A stretch of DNA of 64,000 bases, from NCBI RefSeq assembly GCF_003324165.1, contig NW_025407825.1:372001-436000 (forward strand). Direction: 5' to 3'. Both the position numbers and the translations under genes were made by a program. The DNA comes from Naegleria lovaniensis. Lineage: Eukaryota; Heterolobosea; Eutetramitea; Acrasida; Naegleriidae. Below, piece after piece: positions 55,079 to 64,000 of the stretch (positions are counted from its first letter, which is position 1; each line of letters opens with the position of its first letter). The notes beneath the pieces were generated by a model. That model worked only from the letters and a program-made list of their open reading frames with translations, was not told the DNA's origin and searched no databases.

Positions 55079-56551
55079 ATGAGCCAAAACATCCACCATG
55101 AAACCTCCCATGTTGATCATTTCACCCTCAATAATAATCTACATACCAATGGTAATGTAGATGAACAATCATTGTATCAGCTCTTGGTTCAGAGTAATGA
55201 TGGAGAGAGTGATCGCCATCCATCCATTCTCAGGATTCAACTCTCCGATCAAGCCGTTCTCTTTCCTTCCTTACTCTTTTCATCTCAATCAAAATATCAA
55301 CATGTTATTGTATGTGGTAGTTGTGAGAATGGTGAAGATTCTTCTTCAACCCACCATTCACACGACCATGATGATATTCCTCGCTCGATCATTCAAATCA
55401 AGAGTCCAAACACTGAAATTGCATCTTTACATACCAATACATCGTCATCATCCGTATCACTACGACCTACTCTTGAATTTAGAAATGTTCAATTCGTGAG
55501 TGTGTGTGATGAAAATGTCACCACCACCACTATGGAACATACGACAACTACGAGTACTGTCAATACTTCTACCAATACTGTTCCTACTACGACCAATACT
55601 AGTACGAGTTCTCCCAACAAGACAACAACAACAGAAAATTCTTCTTCATCCATCATGACCTTTCTCAATATGAATCTCAAATTCCATCACTGTCATTTCC
55701 AAGGTGTTTCATTAGTATTGAAAGGATGTACTCAATGCACACTCACTCATTCACATCTCTCATCGTGTACAAGTGCATGTGCCATTCATTGTATGGATTC
55801 ATCTCATATTCACATTTCCAATTCCATTCTCTCCAAGCATGAACGAAATGCAATCAAGTGTCAACACGATTCAAATGTCCATTTGGAACATGTTCAGATT
55901 CAAGATTCACTTGGAAATGGTATCATTGCACAGGATGGTTCCCATCTCAAACTCTCTCATTGTCATGTTCTTCGTAATCATTCTTTTGGTGTATTGAGTT
56001 ATCATGATTCCACTCTTGAGATTTCTCATTCCATCATTTCACATCAATTACAAAGTGGAATCTCTTTGACCAATACCAATGCTCATACCATACTTTCATA
56101 TAATCAAATTCATTCCAATTCAGAGAATGGAATTATGGTGAGTGGAATGAGTAATAAGGGTCAAATGGAATTTTCCAATAATGAAATTGTCAATAATGAA
56201 GCGTATGGAATATTTATCATGGATGGTGTTGGAATTCCCATTCATGTGCATCACAATTTGATCAAAGGAAATCGATGTGGACCTATTAAGGATGATACGA
56301 CGAGTGATGATCATCCTCCAAGGATGACAATCGAGTCTCTTGGTAAGAACAAGAGCAGCAGCAAGAACACCAACAGTAAGAACAGCAGTAAGAACAGCAG
56401 CAACAACCACAACACCACCACCACCATGAATGTGCGTCATTGTTCCAAATCATTGGATCCTAACCTTGTTTATTCTCAGAGTCAGGTCCTGAATATACAT
56501 GATAATACTATTGTGATGAATCGTTCCAGTTCATCCTGTGTAATAAATTAA
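55079..56551 (+). CDS. Right-handed beta-helix repeat protein
   Basis: A single exon of 490 residues from the ATG at 55079. Residues about 210-415 are a run of PbH1-type coils: 'HCHFQGVSLVLKGCTQCTL', 'HIHISNSILSKHERNAIKC', 'GNGIIAQDGSHLKLSHCHV', 'SGISLTNTNAHTILSYNQI', 'ENGIMVSGMSNKGQMEFSNN', 'AYGIFIMDGVGIPIHVHHN'. Each has the N-G-I/x-I turn of a parallel beta-helix (pectate-lyase or FBXO11-like solenoid). There is no signal peptide, so it is probably cytosolic; no F-box is seen. A Thr/Ser-rich insert (about 150-205) and a Ser/Asn/Lys-rich insert near the end interrupt the solenoid. Its last 44 bp overlap the end of LCMT1 on the other strand. Function unknown. Confidence 0.82.
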   Translation: MSQNIHHETSHVDHFTLNNNLHTNGNVDEQSLYQLLVQSNDGESDRHPSILRIQLSDQAVLFPSLLFSSQSKYQHVIVCGSCENGEDSSSTHHSHDHDDIPRSIIQIKSPNTEIASLHTNTSSSSVSLRPTLEFRNVQFVSVCDENVTTTTMEHTTTTSTVNTSTNTVPTTTNTSTSSPNKTTTTENSSSSIMTFLNMNLKFHHCHFQGVSLVLKGCTQCTLTHSHLSSCTSACAIHCMDSSHIHISNSILSKHERNAIKCQHDSNVHLEHVQIQDSLGNGIIAQDGSHLKLSHCHVLRNHSFGVLSYHDSTLEISHSIISHQLQSGISLTNTNAHTILSYNQIHSNSENGIMVSGMSNKGQMEFSNNEIVNNEAYGIFIMDGVGIPIHVHHNLIKGNRCGPIKDDTTSDDHPPRMTIESLGKNKSSSKNTNSKNSSKNSSNNHNTTTTMNVRHCSKSLDPNLVYSQSQVLNIHDNTIVMNRSSSSCVIN

Positions 56552-58775
56552 TCATGTTACAGAGTTGAATCTTGTGTGTCATTGATTGGTGAGTCGTATC
56601 CATGTTGTTATGACTAGTCGTGTTATTGCTCATGTTGTTAGTAATATTATTACTGGTGTGAGTAGTAGTAGTATTACGACCAATGTGATGATTATTATTA
56701 CTACTTCCACTTCCACTACTACTACTACAAGTGATACTGAGAGAAGGTTCATTCTTGTTAGTATCATCATCATCCTGACGTCGTATATATAAAAATGCAT
56801 AGACTTGTGAAATCATTTGCCATTCCTCAATGCCATCAAACATGGGATGTCGTTTATGAATGTTGAATAGAGTCTTGTCTAATTTGATCATTTCATTATG
56901 AATATTGAAGAGTGTGTCTATATGAATACATAAATTTGTATCAGTATTGGATGTGGTACTAGTATCAGTATCAGTATTGGATGTGGTACTATCAGTATCA
57001 GTATTGGATGTGGTACTAGTATCAGTATCAGTATTGGATGTGGTACTAGTATCAGTATTTGATGTGGTGGTAGTGGTGGTGGTGGTATTGGTTATATCTT
57101 CTTGATAATACTTTTTAAATCTTTCATATTGTTCATTTAAGGAACTAGAAATGGATATAAAAGGTGAATTTCTTTTTGATAAATTATTCAACATTTGTTT
57201 TCCATACGAATTGTTTTGATCCATCACTGGTTCATAAACAATAAACTTGACATTGAATGAAGATTTAAATAAATCATAATAAATGGTATCTAAAAGTAGA
57301 GATGAATCTTTCTTTGACATGTAACACATTGCTACTTCACTAATGAATAGAGTTGGTGCATGGGTGTTACAATATTGTAGAATAATATTCTTGAAAGATT
57401 GAATATCCGATAAATCACATGATTCTAAAATATATGAAAGGTTAGAAATGGGTTCATTGGTATTATTCATAATACTACTATTACGATCATGGATCCATGT
57501 CGTAGTAGTAGTAGTAGTAGTAGTAGTATCATTATTGGTAAATGTATTGGTGGGGGTAGTGCTTTGGGTAGTAGTGCTTTGGCAAGGGGTTTGGGTAGTG
57601 CTTTGGGTAGGGCTAGTGATGGTGGTGTTGATCGTCGTCGTGTTGTTGTTGTTGATATTCATTGAATGGTCCATTTGATCGATTCGGTTCATGCATGACG
57701 ACGACGACGACGACGACGACGACACATGTTTCGATTTTTCATGAATACTACTACTCATAAATTCAATATTCAATGTTTCAAGTATTCTCTTTTTGCTCTC
57801 AATGACTTTTGGAAAATCCAATTCTAAATATTTAATGGATGGATTGTGACCTGAAGAACCAAGAACATGTGAATCACTTGTTGTGTTCCATTTACAATCT
57901 CTAATATAAAAGTATAAAGTATCATAACCACTTCCTAAATTAATAATTTGAAGAGTGTCATTGTGTTTGTTTTGATGAATAAAATCTTCAACCAATTTCT
58001 TAATTAATTGATATCGAATATAATATCCTTTGATGATAATAGGTGATGCCAATACTTGATTTTTAAATTCATTAGATGGAGAATTTTGAATGTGATTATT
58101 ATTATTAAATGGAGAGATTTGACTGTGATGATTATTATTAAATGGAGTGTGATGATTATTAGTATATGGTGATTGATTTTGAATATTTTGAAATGGTTGA
58201 TGATGAAATGAAGTATTCAAATGATTCGATAATCTTATGGAAGGTGATAATGGTTGTTTGTTGAAAATACTTGTTAGTTGTAACGTGGATGGCTTGTTAA
58301 AAGGTGATGTTGCAAGTACTTGATTGGATGAATGTTGTTGTAACATGTGTTGAATATAATCATCATGAATATATCCTAATTGTGAGAGTATGTATTTACA
58401 TTGAGTTGCTTCATCATTGGTTTGAATCACTTGAGAGGTTGGACTTGTTTGATCCAATGTTGATCCCGAAGAATGTTGTTGTTGTGATACAATTTGTTGT
58501 TGTGGTTGTTGTGGTTGTTGTGCACCGAGGAGTTTGAGAGGTGATTCATGATCATCGTCATGATGATGATGATGAAAATATTGAACATGATAGGGAGAAT
58601 GAAGCATACTACCACTTGTTGAGAGTGTTGGTGGTGTGGATGATGATGACATATGAAGAGAGGGTCTTGTCGTGGTGGTAGTGGTAGTGACATGACAACG
58701 ATCCAATGAAAAGGATTTGTTGGGTCGTCCTGGAAATGGTCGACCACCATTGTGAGCGGAATTTGAAGGCGCCAT
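56508..58775 (-). CDS. LCMT1: Leucine carboxyl methyltransferase LCMT1 with large low-complexity inserts
   Basis: LCMT1 methylates the C-terminal Leu of the PP2A catalytic subunit and so steers PP2A holoenzyme assembly. The core is recognisable in pieces: 'VIQTNDEATQCKYILSQLGY' with 'HDDYIQHML' (human '[27 protein letters not shown]'), 'IIIKGYYIRYQLIKKLVEDF', the AdoMet-binding 'IINLGSGYDTLYF', 'LELDFPKVIESKK', 'CDLSDIQSFK', 'PTLFISEVAMCYMS' and 'FIVYEPV'. At 755 residues it is more than twice the human length (334). The excess is Asn/Ser/His/Thr-rich stretches at both ends and between core blocks. Core motifs are intact, so it is probably active. The stop overlaps the beta-helix gene by 44 bp. 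The ATG follows an A run. Confidence 0.9.
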   Translation of the reverse strand: MAPSNSAHNGGRPFPGRPNKSFSLDRCHVTTTTTTTRPSLHMSSSSTPPTLSTSGSMLHSPYHVQYFHHHHHDDDHESPLKLLGAQQPQQPQQQIVSQQQHSSGSTLDQTSPTSQVIQTNDEATQCKYILSQLGYIHDDYIQHMLQQHSSNQVLATSPFNKPSTLQLTSIFNKQPLSPSIRLSNHLNTSFHHQPFQNIQNQSPYTNNHHTPFNNNHHSQISPFNNNNHIQNSPSNEFKNQVLASPIIIKGYYIRYQLIKKLVEDFIHQNKHNDTLQIINLGSGYDTLYFYIRDCKWNTTSDSHVLGSSGHNPSIKYLELDFPKVIESKKRILETLNIEFMSSSIHEKSKHVSSSSSSSSSCMNRIDQMDHSMNINNNNTTTINTTITSPTQSTTQTPCQSTTTQSTTPTNTFTNNDTTTTTTTTTTWIHDRNSSIMNNTNEPISNLSYILESCDLSDIQSFKNIILQYCNTHAPTLFISEVAMCYMSKKDSSLLLDTIYYDLFKSSFNVKFIVYEPVMDQNNSYGKQMLNNLSKRNSPFISISSSLNEQYERFKKYYQEDITNTTTTTTTTSNTDTSTTSNTDTDTSTTSNTDTDSTTSNTDTDTSTTSNTDTNLCIHIDTLFNIHNEMIKLDKTLFNIHKRHPMFDGIEEWQMISQVYAFLYIRRQDDDDTNKNEPSLSITCSSSSGSGSSNNNHHIGRNTTTTHTSNNITNNMSNNTTSHNNMDTTHQSMTHKIQLCNMINLLHRMNWNDSSQ
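56940..57069. repeat. Coding minisatellite in LCMT1
   Basis: Four to five copies of a 24-30 bp unit (core CAGTATTGGATGTGGTACTA on the plus strand) encode a Thr/Ser/Asn/Asp repeat ('TSNTDTDTSTTSN' type). Copy lengths differ by whole codons. Confidence 0.85.
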
Positions 58776-59009
58776 TTTTTTGAAAAAGTACTAAAGCAAG
58801 CACGATCAGCATGACTCCAATTCGTTTAAGGCATGCCAACAAGTACTTGCATGCATGGTCGAGGTGATGAAGGTTGCTGCGCTCTCTTTTTACTACTAGT
58901 TCGTTCTTTCTGCGACCCTGCTTGGGTTGAACCACACATAGTTGTCCATTATGAATACTACTACTACTAGTACTAGTACAATACCTTTCGAGTGATCTCA
59001 ATACCTATT

Positions 59010-60005
59010 TTACTCTTCAACCACATGAATGACCTTTTTCAATTCTTCATAAAATACCATAGTCAGTGCTGTTCCACTTGCCATCCATAATGCTCTTGGT
59101 TTCCATCCACTCATATACATTGGCCAATTTCTAATGTGTAGGGGTGATTCATTTCTCAATACATCAAATGGAGATTTATAGATATCAAGAGTTTGTACTT
59201 TGGTTTTGATGACATCGAGTGGTGTGGTCACAATGGCACTCACTGTAGAAGCCATACTTGCATAAATGATATAGTGAGGAAGTGATAATGTTGTTGTCAT
59301 GGGAGTCGACTGCTGCTGTTGATGATTCGAGTGATTCGAGTGATTTGAGTGATTCGTAGAGTCTTTTGTAAAATCATTGATACCAGACTTGTGTAAATGT
59401 TGTAAAAAGTGAGTCTTTTTCAAATTCTCATACAACATGAAATACAGTGATACATAAGGTCCATACACTGCAATCGAAGTACCAAATCCTTTGTAAATGA
59501 TTTTCAATGAATTTGGACTTGAAAACATATCTTTAAATGTTAATCTCTGATGATATTGAAATCTTTGTTTCATAACATCCATTGGACACCAAAATAATCC
59601 ACCAAATATATCAGCAATTAATCCACTCAACAAGTACGTTAAATTATCACTTTTTAAAATTGGAGAAAAATATTCTTTAGACTTTTCATAGGAAACAAAA
59701 TAAGAGGCATGAGCAGGAATGGTAAAGAGTGAAACAACAGAAAATCCTCTATAGAGTGAACGAAGAGAGTATTGAAATTTGGGAATTTGTGAGGTATGAG
59801 ATGATGCTGCCGATCTCAAAATGGTATTGGTTCGAATGGTATCAATGGGATGAACCACTCCATCCGATAACAGACCTGCCATAGCACCCATGAGCATGAA
59901 TTGAAAGGTATTGGGTTGTTTTTGGGGAATCGGAGAAGATGGAGTACTTGAGTCCAAAGAAACCTCTTGGTTGGTTGGATCTGATGATGATGGTGAGTTG
60001 CTCAT
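59010..60005 (-). CDS. Mitochondrial carrier (SLC25 family)
   Basis: A single exon of 331 residues with the three-fold carrier repeat. The three signature motifs are 'HPIDTIRT', 'CPMDVMKQR' and 'TPLDVIKTK', each followed by the matrix loop and second helix ('YRGFSVVSLFTIPAHASYFV', 'YKGFGTSIAVYGPYVSLYFM', 'MSGWKPRALWMASGTALTMV'). The first 35 residues are Ser/Pro-rich. The general sequence is closest in feel to the S-adenosylmethionine/iron carrier branch, but the substrate cannot be fixed from what I can see. A small Ser/Asn/His insert lies between repeats 2 and 3. The ATG follows an A run. Confidence 0.93.
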   Translation of the reverse strand: MSNSPSSSDPTNQEVSLDSSTPSSPIPQKQPNTFQFMLMGAMAGLLSDGVVHPIDTIRTNTILRSAASSHTSQIPKFQYSLRSLYRGFSVVSLFTIPAHASYFVSYEKSKEYFSPILKSDNLTYLLSGLIADIFGGLFWCPMDVMKQRFQYHQRLTFKDMFSSPNSLKIIYKGFGTSIAVYGPYVSLYFMLYENLKKTHFLQHLHKSGINDFTKDSTNHSNHSNHSNHQQQQSTPMTTTLSLPHYIIYASMASTVSAIVTTPLDVIKTKVQTLDIYKSPFDVLRNESPLHIRNWPMYMSGWKPRALWMASGTALTMVFYEELKKVIHVVEE

Positions 60006-60201
60006 TTTTTTTCAATTTTTCAAAGTCAGAGACGGGATGAGAATCATATTGATTGGATTGTTGGTGGTGCAGAGGGTGGTGGTCAATGAATGAGTTCCAT
60101 CATTTTCTTGTTTTGAGGTGTACATTACATAATGACCTGTGTGTGGTGTTTCATCATGACGAGAGTATATCGAAAAGCCCAATTTCAAATTTTAAAAAAA
60201 A

Positions 60202-60570
60202 ATGTCTTCTTCGGACTCTTTTGATGCCAACTCTGGCAGCATTCTTGTGGTGCTTTCAACCTTGTATAAGAATTATCAAACACGAACCCCACAACGAGTT
60301 AAATTAATTGATCAATTTATTATTCTATCTGTTCTTGTTGCCGTTGTTCAATTTGTTTATTGTCAATTAGTAGGAACATTTCCTTTCAATGCCATGCTTG
60401 CTGGATTCTTTACATGTATTTGTTCAATGGTTTTTGGAGTGAGTTTGAGAAAACAATTAAATCCCGATACTTCAAAGGAATTTAGATCAATAGTTGTAGA
60501 GAAGAGTATTGCTGATTTTGTCATTATTTCTGTTTTGTTATTCTTTGTGGCTGTGAGTTATTTGGGATAG
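60202..60570 (+). CDS. DAD1: Oligosaccharyltransferase subunit DAD1/OST2
   Basis: DAD1 is a small ER membrane subunit needed for N-glycosylation by oligosaccharyltransferase. At 122 residues it is the usual size (human 113). '[20 protein letters not shown]', '[20 protein letters not shown]', 'SLRKQLNPD' and 'FADF'-like '[13 protein letters not shown]' match human DAD1 ('TPQRLKLLDAYLL', '[20 protein letters not shown]', 'CLRIQINP', 'FADFLFASTIL'). Three hydrophobic helices are visible. The ATG directly follows eight A. Confidence 0.97.
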   Translation: [122 protein letters not shown]

Positions 60571-60959
60571 AGAATTCAAAACATGGAATTGTAAATCACA
60601 CCAACTATGTAATTACATACACGCGTGTAATATATACACACAACAATTCCGAAAAATTAATATTAAAACATGAATTACCATCCATGCCATCACATTTCGG
60701 ATTTTGTGTAAGCTCAAGTCAACTCGGTGAAAGCCTTTGAAACCACGAGGACAAGGGTCGTTGGGAAGCGATCGACCACCACGAGGAGAACGTGTTCGCA
60801 GAGCGAAAAATTCGTACTCCAAAAACTCTTGAAAAAAAATTTCAAGAAACGAAACACCTGCCGCCTTCTCGATTGTTTCAGTTTCACACACACATTGAAA
60901 TTTCCGCACGTGTTCTTGTCTCTTTTTCATCATCAGCAACTCTTAAATATACTTGAATA
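60571..60959. other. Intergenic region before cycloartenol synthase
   Basis: About 390 bp. It contains a 12-bp palindrome TACACGCGTGTA at 60618-60629 and a TA/CA-rich stretch. A minus-strand open stretch at 60613-60939 has no recognisable product. I take the region as the DAD1 3' UTR plus the promoter of the next gene. Confidence 0.4.
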
Positions 60960-63608
60960 ATGTCTCATCTCACTCAACTTTTAGAACAATTCAATTTTCG
61001 TGAATATGATTATGATGCCAACAAGGATGAACCTATTGAATGGAGACTTGTGGTCAAGGAAGGAAGACAACGTTGGATTCCATTCCCACAATCCATTCTC
61101 AAACAATTCAATGCTCCACAATCAGCGATTGATATGCATTTATTGAACAAGCCATCCAATTTTGAATTACCACACACCTATGTGAATGATGTTCCATTTC
61201 ATTTGGATGATGGTAAGAAGGAAGAGAGTATTGCAACAAGTAAGAATGATGATACGACTACTACAAGTACCACCACTACTACAAGTACCACTACTACTTC
61301 CAATGCTCATCCTATTGAAAATACCTCCACAAGTACAACTCAACCACTGGTCTATACCTTTAACAAGACCAATAATTATCAAACCAATCTCAGTGAATCG
61401 ATGGTCAATGAAAAACTCTTAAAGGCTATTGATTTTTATGGAAGTGTTCAAACCGATGATGGTCACTGGGCAGGCGATTATGGTGGTCCAATGTTTCTCT
61501 TACCAGGTATTGTGATTGTCATGTATATTTGTGGAGAGAAATTACCTCGTCCATTCCGATACGAAATGATTCGATACATTCAAAGTAAGCAAAATAACGA
61601 TGGAGGTTATGGACTCCATATTGAGGGTCACTCGACCATTTTTGGAACTGTACTCAATTATGTCGCACTAAGACTATTGGGAGTATCGAGTGAACACAAA
61701 TTCATGAAACAAACATTGGAATTTCTTGGAAAGGAACCAGCCCATGGTACCATGGGATGTCCTCAATGGGCTAAACTTTATCTTTGTGTATTGGGTCTCA
61801 TGAGTTGGGATTGTATTGATCCAATTCCACCTGAATTGTGGTTACTTCCTGATTGGTTTCCATATATTCAACCTGGTAAATGGTGGTGCCATTGTCGTGT
61901 CGTGTATTTACCAATGGCTTATTTGTATGGACTTGGAAAGGTTTATGATAAGGCTGAAAGTGATCCTTTGATTCAAGAATTGAGAACTGAACTCTACAAG
62001 AATGTGAGTGGAATTGAATATTCCAAACAACCATGGACTAAATTTAGATCCTATGTCAATCCTCGTGATAATTATCATCCATTTACTCAACTCTATGCAT
62101 CCATGATTCATGTGTTTGTTGCTTATGAAAAGTATTTCAAAATTGGTTATTTTAGAAATAAGGCTCTGAGCACTTGTATTGACCATATCAAGTATGAAGA
62201 TTCAGTGACTAACCATATTTGTATTGGTCCTGTAAATAAGGTATTGAACATGTTGAGTGTCTATTTCCATGAAGGATCACAAACTGAGCATTTTAAGGCT
62301 CATTTAGATCGAGTCTATGATTATTTATGGTTATCTGACGATGGTATGAAATATCAAGGTTATAATGGATCTCAATTATGGGATACTGCATTTGCAACAC
62401 AAGCCATTGCTGAATATTACAAGAGATTTAAGAGTAGTAATGGTAGTGATCATCACTGTATTCAACCATTATTGGATCGACCTTCTCATTTACAAACACT
62501 ATTGAAGGCTTATAATTTTATTAATTTTACTCAAGTCAAGGAAGATGTTCCAAATCGAATGTCTTACTATCGACAACAATCAAAGGGTGGATGGCCATTC
62601 AGTACCAAAGATCACGGTTGGCCAATTTCAGATTGTACAGCAGAAGGTATCAAGTCCATTTTGAGTATTCATGACTTGTTTGGTTTGAATCAGCAGAAGA
62701 ACTCGTGTGAAGAACTCGAACAATTATTGGCGCCAATTTCCCTAGAATGCACTCAAAATCCACTGAGTGGATTGATTCATGAAAGTGGAGGATCCTCTCA
62801 ACCACAACAAACTTTACCACAACAAACTTCACAACACCTCATACTCGATGAAGAACGTCTCACCTATGCCATTCGTGTCATTTTGAGCATGTTCAATGGA
62901 GGTACCAATGGTGGATGGGCAACCTATGAACTCTCTCGAACTCATTCATGGATTGAAATTATTAATCCAGCAGCATTGTATGGTGAAATTATGATTGATT
63001 ATCCTCACACTGAATGTACCAGTGCATGCATCACTGCCTTGTTACATTTTAAAAAGTATTATCCAAATTCACCTTATATTCCTCTCATTGATGATAGTAT
63101 CAAACATGCCATTTCAGTCATTGAATCCAAACAAACACCTGAAGGAGGATGGTATGGTGGTTGGGCAGTGTGTTTCTGTTATGGTACATGGTTTGCAATT
63201 ACTGCATTGAATGCTGTGGATCCAGTGAATCATATTTATTCAAAGAATACTATGGTGCGAAAGGGATGTGATTTTATTGTTTCTAAACAACAACAAGATG
63301 GAGGATGGGGTGAATCCTACTTGTCTTGTGTGACTCACAAATATTCTCAATCGGAAACATCACGAGTCATTAACACTGCTTGGGCCTTATTGAGTTTGAT
63401 GACTGGTGATTACCCTAATTTGAAGGTTATTGAAATGGGTGTTTACTTTTTATTGAGAAAACAATTACCTAATGGAGATTTCCCTCAAGAGAGTATTAGT
63501 GGAGTATTTAATCATAATTGTATGATCACTTATACGAATTATCGAAATATTTTCCCAATATGGGCTTTGAGTATGTACATGAGAAAGTATCACCCAGTTC
63601 AATTGTAA
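60960..63608 (+). CDS. CAS1: Oxidosqualene cyclase, cycloartenol synthase type
   Basis: Cyclises 2,3-oxidosqualene in the first step of sterol synthesis. The single exon encodes 882 residues, longer than plant CAS (about 757) mostly because of a Thr/Ser-rich insert near residues 90-130. The protonating motif 'SDCTAEG' is at about 557-563. Several QW repeats are visible ('KQNNDGGYG', 'KGGWPFST', 'TPEGGWYGGW', 'QQDGGWGES'). 'HIEGHSTIFGTVLNYVALRL', 'WWCHCRVVYLPMAYLYG' and 'YNGSQLWDTAFATQAIAEYY' are close to cycloartenol synthases. That, with the known cycloartenol pathway of Naegleria, favours cycloartenol over lanosterol, but I did not place the product-specific residues with certainty. It is an ER membrane monotopic enzyme by family. 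Confidence 0.93.
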   Translation: MSHLTQLLEQFNFREYDYDANKDEPIEWRLVVKEGRQRWIPFPQSILKQFNAPQSAIDMHLLNKPSNFELPHTYVNDVPFHLDDGKKEESIATSKNDDTTTTSTTTTTSTTTTSNAHPIENTSTSTTQPLVYTFNKTNNYQTNLSESMVNEKLLKAIDFYGSVQTDDGHWAGDYGGPMFLLPGIVIVMYICGEKLPRPFRYEMIRYIQSKQNNDGGYGLHIEGHSTIFGTVLNYVALRLLGVSSEHKFMKQTLEFLGKEPAHGTMGCPQWAKLYLCVLGLMSWDCIDPIPPELWLLPDWFPYIQPGKWWCHCRVVYLPMAYLYGLGKVYDKAESDPLIQELRTELYKNVSGIEYSKQPWTKFRSYVNPRDNYHPFTQLYASMIHVFVAYEKYFKIGYFRNKALSTCIDHIKYEDSVTNHICIGPVNKVLNMLSVYFHEGSQTEHFKAHLDRVYDYLWLSDDGMKYQGYNGSQLWDTAFATQAIAEYYKRFKSSNGSDHHCIQPLLDRPSHLQTLLKAYNFINFTQVKEDVPNRMSYYRQQSKGGWPFSTKDHGWPISDCTAEGIKSILSIHDLFGLNQQKNSCEELEQLLAPISLECTQNPLSGLIHESGGSSQPQQTLPQQTSQHLILDEERLTYAIRVILSMFNGGTNGGWATYELSRTHSWIEIINPAALYGEIMIDYPHTECTSACITALLHFKKYYPNSPYIPLIDDSIKHAISVIESKQTPEGGWYGGWAVCFCYGTWFAITALNAVDPVNHIYSKNTMVRKGCDFIVSKQQQDGGWGESYLSCVTHKYSQSETSRVINTAWALLSLMTGDYPNLKVIEMGVYFLLRKQLPNGDFPQESISGVFNHNCMITYTNYRNIFPIWALSMYMRKYHPVQL

Positions 63609-64000
63609 ATGTTGCCAAGGCTGGTGGTGTTTGGAATTTTTAAATTAAACTTTAGGAATTTAATTGCAATTCTTTACAAAATCAAGAAACGGTTTCACTT
63701 TTGCAGTCTTCTTATGCCTTCTCACAAATACTGCTCTGACATGATTGAAGAGTATCCTTAGTTAGAATCCAGCTTTCGTTCGTCCACTATCAGCCAACAC
63801 AGTAATTTCTTTTATACCATAGTTACGCAGACGCGTCACTCTTGTTGTTTTTATCGTTAGCCACGGAATACTTTCCGATTAATGCGATACTCGTGAATAT
63901 GCTATGTTTATATAAATTTTAAAACAAATGCTGTTGACCAATATCTGACACTAAAGATTTCTGATATTTGCAATAATTAAGTATTTTCATAAACACTCAT
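63609..64000. other. Right edge, no gene seen
   Basis: About 390 bp after cycloartenol synthase. AT-rich, with stops in all frames. Probably 3' UTR and intergenic DNA. Confidence 0.4.

Noticed and set aside
60613-60939. Minus-strand open frame between DAD1 and cycloartenol synthase
   Set aside because: No family resemblance; covers the expected promoter of the next gene.
1-64000. Transposons, virus-like elements, CRISPR arrays, bacterial operons
   Set aside because: Looked for reverse transcriptase, transposase, integrase and capsid motifs, terminal repeats and direct-repeat arrays; none was recognised.

Overview
The window looks like nuclear DNA of a free-living heterolobosean amoeboflagellate, most likely Naegleria or a close relative. 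This is inferred from the gene content and style, not from a database search. It is AT-rich. Genes are packed tightly on both strands, and introns are short (mostly 40-110 nt) with GTAAGT/GTATGT donors. Many start codons follow an unbroken A run. The genes are eukaryotic: Mediator MED13, a nucleoporin, exocyst, p24 and p115 trafficking factors, a BBSome subunit, a dynein regulatory complex subunit and a plant-type oxidosqualene cyclase (cycloartenol synthesis is known from Naegleria). I see no transposon, virus-like element, CRISPR array or operon.

Layout. 1-14.8 kb: MED13 (+), an RCC1-repeat protein (-), a PB1-domain Pro/Gln-rich protein (+), a 939-residue Ser/His/Tyr-rich protein (+), two tandem paralogues of a small two-helix membrane protein (-) and a GNAT acetyltransferase (-). 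15-25 kb: a seven-helix receptor-like protein (+), tRNA-Lys(TTT), a GC-rich foldable element in front of NUP88 (+), phosphatidylserine decarboxylase (-), CCDC25 (-) and EXO84 (+). 25-33 kb: FAM161 (+), a small orphan (+), TMEM50 (-), a p24 cargo receptor (-), a membrane-anchored deoxyribose-phosphate aldolase (+), a mitochondrial-looking orphan (-) and a small ER thioredoxin-fold protein of the SELENOF/SELENOM type (+).

33-45 kb: a P4-ATPase flippase (-), a small mitochondrial-looking protein (+), USO1/p115 (-), a short spliced gene hidden between USO1 and its neighbour (-) and an RRM/RS-type splicing factor (-). 45-64 kb: BBS7 (+), DNAJC11 (+), DRC7 (+), CFAP96 (-), a right-handed beta-helix protein (+), LCMT1 with very large low-complexity insertions (-), a mitochondrial carrier (-), DAD1 (+) and cycloartenol synthase (+).

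Themes. Several genes serve membrane traffic and lipids: USO1, p24, EXO84, the flippase, PSD, TMEM50 and DAD1. Four serve cilia, which matters for an organism that builds flagella only on demand: FAM161, BBS7, DRC7 and CFAP96. Convergent genes end within about 0-20 bp of one another, and one pair overlaps in coding sequence, so transcript ends must overlap in antisense. The most unusual non-coding signals are a possible pseudoknot directly in front of the NUP88 start codon, two long perfect inverted repeats (28 bp and 22 bp arms) next to start codons, and a perfect 20-bp palindrome in a divergent promoter. Exon boundaries were placed by eye from GT/AG sites and reading phase. They are internally consistent but unverified.
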